NCBI GenBank assembly: GCA_964526035.1
Contig: CAZGKE010000014.1
Location: forward strand, 1 to 39,357
Length of the DNA stretch: 39,357 nt
Direction: 5' to 3'
Origin: DAOMOD01 sp964526035
GTDB taxonomy: Bacteria; Pseudomonadota; Gammaproteobacteria; Xanthomonadales; BPKI01
Part shown: positions 7,743 to 17,400 of the stretch, in pieces
Layout: each line of letters begins with the position of its first letter
Numbering within the stretch: the stretch's first letter is position 1
Translations under genes and position numbers: made by a program
The notes under the pieces: model-generated
What the model saw: only the letters and a program-made list of their open reading frames with translations
What the model was told of the DNA's origin: nothing
The model's database searches: none

Positions 7743-10161
7743 GCGCGGAACGACGCATGCGCCCGATCGCCGTGAATACGGCCTCTGGCGTGGCAGGGCT
7801 GGACAGACTCACGCCTGCCCGCGTGTTCGGGCCGAATGCGGCGATCGCCTGTCGCAGCGCCTCGCGCACCGCCAGCGCCAGCATCAGCGGCGGCTCGCCG
7901 ACCGCTTTACTTCCGAAAATGACCTCGGTCGTGGGTGCCTCCGCCCGTTTGAACAGCCCCACCCGGAAGTCCTCGGGCACTTCGCCCGCGGTGGGAATCT
8001 TGTAGGTGCTCGGCGCGTCGGTGAGCAGGCGGCCATCGTTGCCGAAGCGCAGCTCCTCGCAGGTCAGCCAGCCCAGACCCTGCACGAATCCGCCTTCGAT
8101 CTGGCCACGATCAATCGCCTCGATCAGCGAGTCGCCGACGTCGTGCAGCAGGTCGACGCGACGCACGCCGTAGACGCCGGTCAGACCGCAGACCTCAACC
8201 TCGGCCACCGCCGCACCGAAGGCGAAGTAGTAGAACGGATGGCCACGCCCGGCCAATGGATCCCAGTGGATGACCGGCGTTCGGTAGTAGCCGGTGGACG
8301 ACAGGCTGACGCGCGCGCTGTAGGCCGCCCGGGTGACCTTGTCGAAGTCGACGCGGGTTTCCGGTGCAGCGCAGAGAAAGGCTGCGTCATCCGCGAACAC
8401 CACCTCCTCGTCCTCACCACCGAGCATGCCCGCGGCCACCGGGCGAAGACGCGCCAGCAGGGTATCGCAGGCCGCCTTCACCGCCTGGCCGTTGAGGTCC
8501 GAACCGCTGCTGGCAGCCGTGGCCGAGGTGTTGGGCACCTTGTCGGTGCTGGTCACCATGATCTGGATGCGTGTCCGACTGACGCCCAGCGCGCGGGCAG
8601 CCACTTCGATCATCTTGCTGTGCAGACCCTGACCCATCTCCGTGCCACCGTGATTGAGCTGCACGCTGCCGTCAGCGTAGATGTGCACCAGCGCGCCGGC
8701 CTGGTTGTATTCGGTCTTGTTGAAGGAGATGCCGAACTTGACCGGCGTGATGGCGAGCGCGCGCTTGCGCTGCGGGTTCGACGCATTGAACGCGGCGCTG
8801 TCGAGACGCCGCGCGTCGAACTGCGCATCGCGCTTGAGCTGCGACCACAAGGGCACCAGACAGTTGTCGTCGACAGGCTGCCCGTACGGCGTGTGGTTGC
8901 CTGCGGCGGGCGCGTAGAAGTTGCGCTCGCGCACCAATTCCGCCGGCAGACCCAGGTGGCGGGCGATGCGATCGATGATCTCTTCTGCGACCAGCATCCC
9001 CTGCGGACCGCCGAAGCCGCGGAAGGCGGTGTTCGAAGGCAGGTGGGTTTTGCAAATCCATCCGGCAATCCGCGTGTGGGCGCAGAAGTAGGCGTTGTCG
9101 ACGTGCACCATCGCGCGCATCAGCACCGGCGGCGACAGGTCGCAGCTCCAGCCGCCGTCGGCGTGCAGCGTGATGTCGCGCGCCAGCATGCGTCCGCCGT
9201 CGTCGAAACCCACCTGGTAGTGGGCGAGAAACGGGTGGCGCTTGCCGGTGAGCTGCATGTCCTGGCTGCGCGACAGCTTGATGCGCACCGGACGACCGGT
9301 GCGCACCGCCGCGAGCGCGGCCAGGGCAGCGAAGGCGTTGGCCTGGGTCTCCTTGCCGCCGAATGCACCACCCATGCGCAGGCATCTGCACACCACCCGA
9401 TTCGAAGGCACGCCCAGCACGTGCGCGACGATGGCCTGCGTCTCGGTGGGATGCTGGGTGGAGGCGGTGACCTGCACCAGCCCTTCGGAATCGACCTGGG
9501 CCCAGCTGGTCTGGGTCTCCAGATAGAAGTGATCCTGACCGCCGATCGCGACATCGCCATGCACGCGGTGCGCTGCGCGCGACAGCGCCTGGGCGACGTT
9601 GCCACATTCGATTGTCACGGGAGGACGATGGAAGCTCTGCGCCGCTATGGCGTCCGCCATGGTCAGCAGCGCCGCCAGCGGCTGATATTCGACGCGCACC
9701 GCCTGTGCCGCGGCGCGCGCCTGGTCTTCAGTCTCGGCGACGACCCAGGCGACCGGCTGGCCGTAGTAGCTCACCTTTTCGTCGGCGATCAGCGGCTCGT
9801 CGTGGATGATCGGACCGGTGTCGTTCACCCCGGGGATCTCCGCGGCGGTCAGCACGTCGACCACGCCCGCCATGATCCGCGCCGTGCCCACCTCGAGCGC
9901 AATGATCCGCGCATGCGCGTGCGGCGCCTGCACCGGGTACAGGCTCAGCAGCCCGACCGGAGGGTGCTGTTCATCGGTATAGATGGCCCGCCCGGTGACA
10001 TGGTCCACAGCCGATTCATGGGCCGGGGGCCTGGAAGCCGCGCCGCTGTTGACGGCGGTAGGTCGGTCGGACGCTGCCAAGTGTGGGGCATCGGTCACGT
10101 CGCGCCCGCCATGGTTCCCACCGGGATCGCCGGCAACAGGTGCATGGCGCTCGATGCTCAT
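7735..10161 (-). CDS. xdhB: Xanthine dehydrogenase, molybdopterin-binding large subunit
   Basis: 808 residues. The molybdenum-cofactor motifs are present: 'MGGAFGGKET' (about 263-272), 'TAFRGFGGPQGMLVAEE', 'GGTEMGQGLHSKM', and the catalytic Glu in 'FGSKAVGEPPLMLA' (about residue 756). The family oxidises hypoxanthine to xanthine and xanthine to urate at the Mo centre, passing electrons to the FeS/FAD subunit. The start chosen is ATG 10159-10161, overlapping the xdhA stop as ATGA; the open frame continues 14 codons upstream inside xdhA. The first ~45 residues are extra and low in complexity compared with the family start near 'PPAHESAVDHVTGRAIYTDE'. Confidence 0.95.
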   Translation of the reverse strand: MSIERHAPVAGDPGGNHGGRDVTDAPHLAASDRPTAVNSGAASRPPAHESAVDHVTGRAIYTDEQHPPVGLLSLYPVQAPHAHARIIALEVGTARIMAGVVDVLTAAEIPGVNDTGPIIHDEPLIADEKVSYYGQPVAWVVAETEDQARAAAQAVRVEYQPLAALLTMADAIAAQSFHRPPVTIECGNVAQALSRAAHRVHGDVAIGGQDHFYLETQTSWAQVDSEGLVQVTASTQHPTETQAIVAHVLGVPSNRVVCRCLRMGGAFGGKETQANAFAALAALAAVRTGRPVRIKLSRSQDMQLTGKRHPFLAHYQVGFDDGGRMLARDITLHADGGWSCDLSPPVLMRAMVHVDNAYFCAHTRIAGWICKTHLPSNTAFRGFGGPQGMLVAEEIIDRIARHLGLPAELVRERNFYAPAAGNHTPYGQPVDDNCLVPLWSQLKRDAQFDARRLDSAAFNASNPQRKRALAITPVKFGISFNKTEYNQAGALVHIYADGSVQLNHGGTEMGQGLHSKMIEVAARALGVSRTRIQIMVTSTDKVPNTSATAASSGSDLNGQAVKAACDTLLARLRPVAAGMLGGEDEEVVFADDAAFLCAAPETRVDFDKVTRAAYSARVSLSSTGYYRTPVIHWDPLAGRGHPFYYFAFGAAVAEVEVCGLTGVYGVRRVDLLHDVGDSLIEAIDRGQIEGGFVQGLGWLTCEELRFGNDGRLLTDAPSTYKIPTAGEVPEDFRVGLFKRAEAPTTEVIFGSKAVGEPPLMLALAVREALRQAIAAFGPNTRAGVSLSSPATPEAVFTAIGRMRRSAHG

Positions 10162-11531
10162 GCGCCCACTCCTTCCACGAACTTGACGAAAAGATTGCCG
10201 CACAGCGCGCGCCGATAGCCGGCGCTGGCGCGGTGGTCGCTCAGCGGATCGAACTCCGCCTCCAGCTTCTGGCGCGCGACTTCCACGGTGCGGTCGTCAA
10301 GCACACGCCCAAGCAGGAACGCCTCGACCGCCTTGGCCCGACGCGGAATCGCGGCGACGCCGCCGTAGGCGAGTCGCGCGTGGCTGACGCGACGACGCGC
10401 ATCCATACCGAGTGCGAAGCAGCCCGCCACGATGCTGATGTCGTCGCTCCGGCGTTTGGCCACCTTGAGGCTGGCCGTATGCAGATCGTCGCGTCGCGGC
10501 AGCTCGACCGCGACCACCAGTTCGTCCGCCGCCAGCGCACTTTGCCTGTAGTCGAGGAAGAAGCCGTCGGCATCCAGCCAGCGCGTGCCGCGCGGACCAC
10601 GGACTTCGATCCGCGCATCCAGCGCCAGCAGCACCGGCAGCAGGTCGCCGATCGGCGACGCCGTGCCCAGGTTCCCGCCGAAGGTCGCGCGATTGCGTAC
10701 TTGCCGGGCGGCAAACCAGCGCAGCATCTGGTCGAGCATCGGAAACACGCCGTGCAGCTCGCGTTCGATGCGCGACAGGTTCACCGCTGCGCCGATGCGC
10801 ACCGTGGATGCTCCCATGTCCAGTACCTGCAGCGCTTCGATGCGATCAAGCGCGACGAAGGCTGGCGCCACGGTCTTGCCGCGACCGAAGTCGACGCCGA
10901 GATCGGTCGCGCCGGCAATCCATGCCGCGTCCGGGTGGCGCTGCTTCAGCGCCAGCGCCTCGTCCACCGAGGTCGGACTGAAAAACGCGGCAAGCACGGA
11001 GCTCTCCAGCGGTGCGTCCGTCTGCGCAACGCACGGTGCGAACTGATCGGCGCCGGCGTCGACTGTGCGCAATTCCGACATCGCCGCGCGTATCGGTCGA
11101 TAGCCGGTGCAGCGGCACAGGTTGCCCTCGATGCAGCCGTCGTCCAGCTCGCCGTTCTGGACGCCGACGAAAAGGCTCATCACGAAGCCCGGCGTGCAGT
11201 AGCCGCACTGCGAACCGGCGCAGTCCACCATCGCCTGCTGCACCGGGTGCAGGGATTCCCCTGCAGCCAGCGCCTCCACGGTCAGCACTTCGCGTCCGGG
11301 CAGGCTCCCAAGCGGCAGCAGGCAGCTGTTGACCGCACGCCAGCGCGCGCGACCGCTGGAATCGCGCTCCAGCAGCGCCACCGTGCAGGCGCCGCAATCG
11401 CCGTCGCCGCAGCCTTCCTTGGTGCCGTGCCGGCCCTGCGCATTCAGCCAGCGCAGCAGCGGCTGGCACGGCTCATTGCCGTCCAGCGTCACGCTGCGAC
11501 CGTTCAGGGTGAATCCAGGGGAATCGCTCAT
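10158..11531 (-). CDS. xdhA: Xanthine dehydrogenase, [2Fe-2S]/FAD small subunit
   Basis: 457 residues combining both electron-transfer domains. The plant-type [2Fe-2S] cluster has Cys41, Cys46, Cys49 ('EGCGDGDCGACTV') and Cys70. The second cluster has 'CGYC' at 109-112 and 'CRC' at 139-141. The FAD domain follows: 'WIAGATDLGVDFG' near 204 and 'RATFGGNLGTASPIGDLLP' near 281-299. This fused layout is the usual bacterial XdhA. It is the first gene of xdhABC, with only ~100 bp to the divergent adenine deaminase gene, so both operons probably share regulation. The product delivers electrons from the Mo subunit to NAD+. Confidence 0.95.
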   Translation of the reverse strand: MSDSPGFTLNGRSVTLDGNEPCQPLLRWLNAQGRHGTKEGCGDGDCGACTVALLERDSSGRARWRAVNSCLLPLGSLPGREVLTVEALAAGESLHPVQQAMVDCAGSQCGYCTPGFVMSLFVGVQNGELDDGCIEGNLCRCTGYRPIRAAMSELRTVDAGADQFAPCVAQTDAPLESSVLAAFFSPTSVDEALALKQRHPDAAWIAGATDLGVDFGRGKTVAPAFVALDRIEALQVLDMGASTVRIGAAVNLSRIERELHGVFPMLDQMLRWFAARQVRNRATFGGNLGTASPIGDLLPVLLALDARIEVRGPRGTRWLDADGFFLDYRQSALAADELVVAVELPRRDDLHTASLKVAKRRSDDISIVAGCFALGMDARRRVSHARLAYGGVAAIPRRAKAVEAFLLGRVLDDRTVEVARQKLEAEFDPLSDHRASAGYRRALCGNLFVKFVEGVGA

Positions 11532-11631
11532 GGCGGAAGGTTAGCGCGATGCGCTCCGGGTGGCGATGCGCGGCGCACGCATCCCCGACCACATCAGGCA
11601 AACTGATGCCCGAACCGATCCCGGAGGCGCC
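11532..11631. promoter_or_regulatory. Divergent control region between xdhABC and the urate operon
   Basis: A 100-bp spacer must hold promoters for both purine operons. Two dyads are visible: CATCAG-GCAAA-CTGATG (11592-11608, perfect 6-bp arms) and GATGCG-CGGCGCA-CGCATC (11565-11583, perfect 6-bp arms). Either could be an operator for a purine-responsive regulator. No regulator gene lies next to them and no convincing -35/-10 pair could be assigned. GGAGG at about 11622 is the ribosome site of the rightward gene. Confidence 0.45.
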
Positions 11632-12660
11632 ATGAACCTGCCCATCGCCGACTTCGCCCGCGGCCTGCCCAAGACCGAGCTGCACATGCACATCGAAGGC
11701 TCGCTGGAACCCGAGCTGATCTTCGCGCTGGCGCAGCGCAACGGCCTCAGCCTGCCCTACCCTGATGTCGAGACGCTGCGCGCCGCCTATGCGTTCAGCG
11801 ACCTGCAGAGCTTCCTCGACATCTACTACGCCGGCGCCAGCGTGCTGATCACCGAAGACGACTTCTTCGACATGGCCTGGGCGTACTTCCAGCGCGCCCA
11901 TGCCGACAACGTGATCCACGCCGAGCTGTTTTTCGATCCGCAGACCCATACCGAGCGCGGCGTGCCCTTCGACACCGTGATCCGCGGCCTCAAGCGCGCC
12001 GCCGACAAGGCCGGTGCCGAACTCGGCCTGCGCGCGGAGCTGATCATGTGTTTCCTGCGCCACCTCAGCGAGGAAGAGGCCTTCGCCACGCTGGAGCAGG
12101 CCAAGCCGCACCTGGGCAGCTTCATCGGCGTCGGCCTCGATTCCAGCGAGCTTGGGCATCCGCCGGAGAAGTTCGCCCGCGTGTTCGCCGAAGCCCGTCG
12201 CCTCGGACTGCGCGCGGTGGCTCACGCCGGCGAGGAAGGGCCACCGGAGTACGTGTGGAGCGCACTCGATGTGCTCAAGGTCGAGCGCATCGACCACGGC
12301 GTGCAGTCGCTCAAGGACCCGCGCCTGATCCAGCGCCTGGTGAGCGAACGCATCCCGCTTACCGTATGCCCGCTGTCCAACATCAAACTGTGCGTGTTTC
12401 CGCAGCTGTCGGCGCACAACCTGAAACAGATGCTCGATCTCGACGTGATGGTGACCATCAACTCCGATGACCCGGCGTATTTCGGCGGCTACATGAACCA
12501 GAACTTCACCGAAACCGCGCAGGCGCTGGCGCTGGACCAGGCGCAGCTGGTGCGCCTGGCGCGCAACAGCATCGAAGCCAGCTTCGCCAGCCCAGACCAG
12601 AAACGTGCCGACCTCGAACGCCTCGCGAAGCACTGCGACCAGGCCGGCGTGTCGCTATGA
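11632..12660 (+). CDS. Adenine deaminase (adenosine deaminase-like fold)
   Basis: 342 residues of the adenosine/adenine deaminase superfamily. Zinc ligands are in 'PKTELHMHIEGSLEPEL' (His18, His20), the catalytic His/Glu are in 'RAVAHAGEEGPPEYVW', and 'ERIDHGVQS' and 'INSDDPAYFGGYMNQN' complete the metal site. The versions 'ELFFDPQTHTERGVPF' and 'SNIKLCVFPQL' match the fungal/bacterial adenine deaminase branch rather than adenosine deaminase, so adenine -> hypoxanthine is the likely reaction. That fits the divergent xanthine dehydrogenase. ATG 11632 follows GGAGG by about 6 nt. The stop overlaps the next start (ATGA). Confidence 0.9.
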   Translation: MNLPIADFARGLPKTELHMHIEGSLEPELIFALAQRNGLSLPYPDVETLRAAYAFSDLQSFLDIYYAGASVLITEDDFFDMAWAYFQRAHADNVIHAELFFDPQTHTERGVPFDTVIRGLKRAADKAGAELGLRAELIMCFLRHLSEEEAFATLEQAKPHLGSFIGVGLDSSELGHPPEKFARVFAEARRLGLRAVAHAGEEGPPEYVWSALDVLKVERIDHGVQSLKDPRLIQRLVSERIPLTVCPLSNIKLCVFPQLSAHNLKQMLDLDVMVTINSDDPAYFGGYMNQNFTETAQALALDQAQLVRLARNSIEASFASPDQKRADLERLAKHCDQAGVSL

Positions 12661-13019
12661 GCGGGAATGGCCGCCTCACCACGCACGTCCTCGACACCGC
12701 CAGCGGCCTTCCGGGCCACGGAATCAGGGTTCGCCTGTACCGGCTCGACGGCAGAGCGCGCACCGCGTTGCACGAAACCACGACCAATGCCGATGGCCGC
12801 TGCGACACTCCCCTGCTCGACGGCGCGACGCTGCAGGTCGGCCGCTACGAACTCGACTTCGCCGTCGGCGACTACTTCGCCGCCCAGGGCGTCGCGCTGC
12901 CCGAGCCCCGCTTCCTCGACGTGGTGACAGTGCGCTTCGGCATCGCCGACGCCGACGCGCATTACCACGTGCCGCTGCTCGTCTCGCCCTGGTCGTACAG
13001 CACCTATCGGGGCAGCTGA
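12657..13019 (+). CDS. uraH: 5-hydroxyisourate hydrolase (transthyretin-like)
   Basis: 120 residues, a full-length HIU hydrolase. It starts with the family's 'RLTTHVLDTASGLPGHGIRV' and ends with the diagnostic C-terminal Tyr-Arg-Gly-Ser ('PWSYSTYRGS'). 'HYHVPLLVSPWSYS' precedes the tail. It converts 5-hydroxyisourate, the product of urate oxidation, to OHCU. It is translationally coupled to the adenine deaminase gene by ATGA and followed 5 bp later by the urate oxidase gene. Confidence 0.95.
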   Translation: MSGNGRLTTHVLDTASGLPGHGIRVRLYRLDGRARTALHETTTNADGRCDTPLLDGATLQVGRYELDFAVGDYFAAQGVALPEPRFLDVVTVRFGIADADAHYHVPLLVSPWSYSTYRGS

Positions 13020-13024
13020 CCGCG

Positions 13025-14305
13025 GTGGAAGGTTTCCTGCTCGACAGCGCCACCCTCCTCCTGCGCTGGCTGCATGTGGTGGCCGCGATTGCGTGGATCG
13101 GCGAGTCGTTCTACTTCGTGGCTCTGGATCGCGGGCTGCGCGCACCGGCACAGCCGGCTGAAGGCCTGTCCGGCGAGTCCTGGTCGGTTCACGGCGGCGG
13201 CTTCTATCGCAAGCAGAAATACATGCCCGCGCCGCCACAGCTCCCCGATGTGCTGCACTGGTCGAAGTGGAAGGCCTACACCACGTGGCTGTCGGGCTTT
13301 GCGCTGCTGGCGGTGATCTACATGGCCTCGCCGCGCATCTATCTCATCGACCCGGCCGTCGCAGCGCTGAGCAACGCCCAGGCGATCGCACTGGTGGTCG
13401 GCTTCCTGCTCGCAGGCTGGCTGGTCTACGACGCGCTGTGCCGAGCCGTCGGCTTCCGCGAGCGACTGCTCGGCGCGTTGATGGCGCTGTTCGTGCTGGC
13501 GCTGTGCTACGCCGCGACCCATCTGTTCGCGGGTCGCGCAGCCTTCCTGCTGGTGGGCGCCGTGCTCGCCACCATCATGTCGGCGAACGTGCTGTTCGTC
13601 ATCATTCCCGGCCAGAAACGCATGGTGACGGCGCTGCAGAGCGGTGATCCGGTGGACCCGCTACCCGGCCTGCGCGGCAAGCAGCGCTCGGTGCACAACA
13701 CCTATTTCACCTTGCCGGTGGTGTTCGCCATGCTCAGCATCCACTACCCGGCGGCGCACGCGCACCCGGAGAGCTGGCTGCTGCTGGCGCTGTTCATGGC
13801 GGCCGGTGCATTGATCCGGCAATTCTTCGTTCTCTGGCATGGCGGCGGGCGCGCCTGGTGGCTGCTGGCCGCCGGCGCGGCTTCGCTTCTGATCGCCTTC
13901 GCCTGGCTTGCGCCACGACCGCAACCGATTGCAGCCGCCGTCAACGCGACCGAGTCTGGCGCGACGAGCATCGATCGCTGGGGCGCGCACCCGGACAGCG
14001 CCGACATCATGCCGATCATGCAGCGCCACTGCAGCGTCTGCCATGGCGCCCAGCCCAGCCTGATGCCGATTCCACCGCAGGGCCTTCTGCTGGACAGCGT
14101 GGCGCAGATCGAACTGCAGGCGGCGCGCATACATCAGCAGACCGTGGCGCTGCGGCTGATGCCGCCAGGCAACCTCACCGGGATGACCGACCCCGAGCGC
14201 GCCGCCGTTGCCCGCTGGTACGAGAGCCGCGGTCGAGATGCCAGGCAGGTCGAAGGCAATCCGGCGTCGAAAGGGCACGACCAGGATCGTCCGCAAAGGC
14301 CATGA
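13025..14305 (+). CDS. puuD: Membrane-bound urate oxidase with cytochrome c domain (PuuD)
   Basis: 426 residues from GTG 13025. The N-terminal part is a multi-helix membrane domain ('RWLHVVAAIAWIGESFYFVA', 'GGGFYRKQKYMPAPPQLPD', 'HWSKWKAYTTWLSGFALL', 'VIIPGQKRMVTAL'), matching the PuuD urate hydroxylase family. The C-terminal part has one c-type heme site, Cys336-x-x-Cys339-His340, and a distal Met candidate in 'RLMPPGNLTGMT'. PuuD proteins oxidise urate to 5-hydroxyisourate and pass electrons to the respiratory chain without making H2O2. GTG was preferred because the protein then begins at the family start, 5 bp after the uraH stop; the open frame extends back into the adenine deaminase region in a wrong frame. 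Confidence 0.92.
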   Translation: MEGFLLDSATLLLRWLHVVAAIAWIGESFYFVALDRGLRAPAQPAEGLSGESWSVHGGGFYRKQKYMPAPPQLPDVLHWSKWKAYTTWLSGFALLAVIYMASPRIYLIDPAVAALSNAQAIALVVGFLLAGWLVYDALCRAVGFRERLLGALMALFVLALCYAATHLFAGRAAFLLVGAVLATIMSANVLFVIIPGQKRMVTALQSGDPVDPLPGLRGKQRSVHNTYFTLPVVFAMLSIHYPAAHAHPESWLLLALFMAAGALIRQFFVLWHGGGRAWWLLAAGAASLLIAFAWLAPRPQPIAAAVNATESGATSIDRWGAHPDSADIMPIMQRHCSVCHGAQPSLMPIPPQGLLLDSVAQIELQAARIHQQTVALRLMPPGNLTGMTDPERAAVARWYESRGRDARQVEGNPASKGHDQDRPQRP

Positions 14306-14417
14306 CGATCTCATCCGAGACGTGGACAATCGATCAGGCCCGTGGTCAGAGGGCTGTCCGCTGCCCCCTCCATACCGCGATGCTGCTGAAAGAATGCTCA
14401 AGAGGCGCCGACCGATC

Positions 14418-17400
14418 ATGAACAAACCGCTTGTCTACGGATGCCTGGGGATTCTGCTGCTGGCTTCAATCCCTGCGCTTGCCGAACAGCCACCGTTGGA
14501 ATCGGAGGCAGTCGGCGAAGCGTCGTCCGAAGCACAGATCGCACCCGCAGCCACGCCGGAAGCCTTTCGCTGGTTTGTGTTCGCCGAAGCGGTGATCGCC
14601 GAGCGTTTCGGCTCGCCGCGATTCGGCGCGGATGCCTGCCGACGATATGCGCCGTGGCTCGATGGCATGTCGGACACGGACGCTGGCACAGCCGGCGTTT
14701 CGTGGGTGCGCTGGCGCTGCGCCGAAACGGCAGGTGCCACGGACGAGGCCGAACGCTGGCGTCAGACCACTGCATCCGCAATGGCCAACCAGCGCATCAG
14801 CGACCACCTGTCTCCGGGCGTCGCGCGCTTCGCTGCCGGCAGCATGCTGGACGTCAACGCGATCATCGATTCCATGGGGCTGCGCGCGTTGGCGACGCAC
14901 TTGCGGCTGTCGCACGCCGGCCAGCGACTGACCCAGAACGTCCTTGTCGGAGGAGACAGGGAGCGACTGCAGGAACTCCAGTTCGACCTGACAGCCATGG
15001 CCGAGCGCCTCGCGCTGCTGATGGCCGCGCGTGACGACGATGAATCATCAGCCGCCTTCTACCTGCAGCATCCCGGCACCCTGCTGCTCGCTTCGCTGCA
15101 GCAGACCCGCGGCGAGGCGCACGACATCCTGGTGGCCGAGGCGCTGGACATACTGGCCAGACCAGGCTCCGGCCGGCACCAGGACGCCGAAGCTCTGCTT
15201 CTGCGCGCCGCCGAGGCCGGTTCCGCCGATGCCGCGTATTTCCTGGGCAAGCGCATGGCGGTCACCGATATCGACGCGCGCCGGGACGAGGGGCAGCGGC
15301 ACCTGGAGGCGGCGATGAATGCCGGCCACGGGCCAGCGGCACTGGCGCTGGTTGCGCTTTGCGAGGCAGGGCGGCTGGTCTGCGACGACGAGGCGTCCAT
15401 GGCTGCGATCCACACATGGCTTGCCCAGTCATATTCGCCGGCCGAAGCCGCGCACCGTCGCGCGGCGCTGCATGCAGAAGGAGACATGCTGCCCGATGCG
15501 CAGCAACGGGTTCGCTGGTTGCGGCAGGCAAGCGAAGCGGGTCGAACGCGGGCGATGCTCGAATTTGGCCTGGAGCTGCTCGACAACGCGACTGCTGAAT
15601 CACGCGGCGATGAAGGGCTGGCCTGGATTCGCAAGGCCGCCGAAGCGGGCGACGCTCAAGCGATCGGCCATCTGGTCTACGAGCTGCGTCGCATCGACGG
15701 GGTGACCGACGAAGTGATGCAATGGATGGAACGTGGCGCCGAGTACGGCGACGCCTACTCGCTGTACCAGTACGGGCTGCATCTCGTCGACAGCAAGCAG
15801 GGGGCGGCAGACCTGGAGCGCGCGGCATCGATGTACCGGCGCTCGGCCGAGGCCGGTATGGCGCTCGGCCAGTACTTCCATGGCCGCGCGCTCGACCGCG
15901 GCGAGGGCGTGGCCGCGGACCCTGCCGCTGCCGCTCGATGGTTCGCGCGAGCGGCGGCGCAGGGCGATCAAACGTCTGCCGCATACCTTGCCGAAATGTA
16001 CGAAACCGGCAGGGGCGTCACGCGCGACCCTGCGCGGGCCGTCGAGATGTACCGCGTTGCAGCAGAGGCCGGCAATATCTGGGCAATGACGCAGCTCGGC
16101 CGGCTGCTCTGGAACGTCGATCCGCCGCTTCAGGATCTCGCGCAGGCCGAACAATGGTTGGTCCGCGCGGGCAAAGCAGGCGAAGCGTACGCCTGGGCAT
16201 TTCTCGGCATGCGCTACGAGTTCGGCGATGGCGTCGAACGCGATCATGCGCGCGCATTCGACTACTACCGGCGCTGCGAGGAAAGCGACAGCGGCCACTG
16301 CCTGTGGCTTCTCGGCGAAGCGCTGCTTCAGGGCATCGGCACAGCCGTCGACAGGACACGTGGCATCGAGGTGCTCGAACGCGCCGTGGCGCTGGGGTCG
16401 AAAAACGCCCGCTGCACGCTGGGCGTCGCGCTGATGCAAAGCGCGCCAATGCAAGGAGGCGCTGACAGCGAGGCTGCCCAGCGCGGCGTCGCGCTTGCGA
16501 GCGCCGCTGGAGAGGAAGGTGCCGTCACCTGCCAGGAGCAGATGGCGATGCACGAACTGCGCAACGAGAATGAGCCCGCCGCCATTCCGTGGCTCGAACG
16601 GGCCGCCGCCGAAGGCAGTTCGTTCGCGCAGGTCAACCTGGTCGCCCTGCGTCTGCAGCCCGATGCTTCGGCCTACGCGCCCGAGATCGGACTGCGTGAC
16701 GGGGAGGCCTGCGCCGCAACCGACGCACGCTGCGCGATGATCCTGGTGCGCCACTACCTGTGGTGGTCGGACCCGCCCGACCCCGAGGCGGCTCGACGCT
16801 GGACCCTCCACGCCTACCAGCTGGGCGACTACGAGGCCACCGTTGATCTGGCACTGTCCGAGTACTACCGCGATGCGCCCGACGACGAACAGGCGCGCGT
16901 CTACCTTGAAGCGCTCGTCGACCGCGATCCGGACTTCGCGCCGCTGCTGGCTCGCATCGACTGGCATGCAGGCCGCCATTTCGAGGCCCGCCAGCGTTTG
17001 TTGCTGTTGGACCCCGGTTCCGTTCCGCTGGCGGCTTACCTGCTGAGCCGATGGTGCGCGCCACCCTCGGACTGTCCGGAGCCGTCCATGAGCCTGGGTG
17101 ATCGCGTTGAGCACTGGCAGGCCGAAGGCAACGAAGGCCTGGCCAACAGAGTCGCCTGGGAACTCGCCGTCGATCCGCGTTCAGACGAGGCCGATGGTGC
17201 CTTCGCGGTCGAGCTGATCCGCGGCATTGCCGCGGGACATGAGGAACCATGGATACGCGACACCCTGGCGGCGGCGCTGGCGCGCGCCGGGCACTTCGAC
17301 GAAGCGTGCCGAATCCAGACCGAGGTGGCGGTCGTGGTTCATGGGGACATCGATGCGACGCAGCGCGCGCTCTTCGAAGAGCGACGAGCGGCGTTCTGCG

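Noticed and set aside
7306..10218. A 970-codon open frame on the plus strand
   Set aside because: It is antisense to xdhC and xdhB, which carry all family motifs; its His/Arg/Gln-rich composition is that of a GC-rich shadow.
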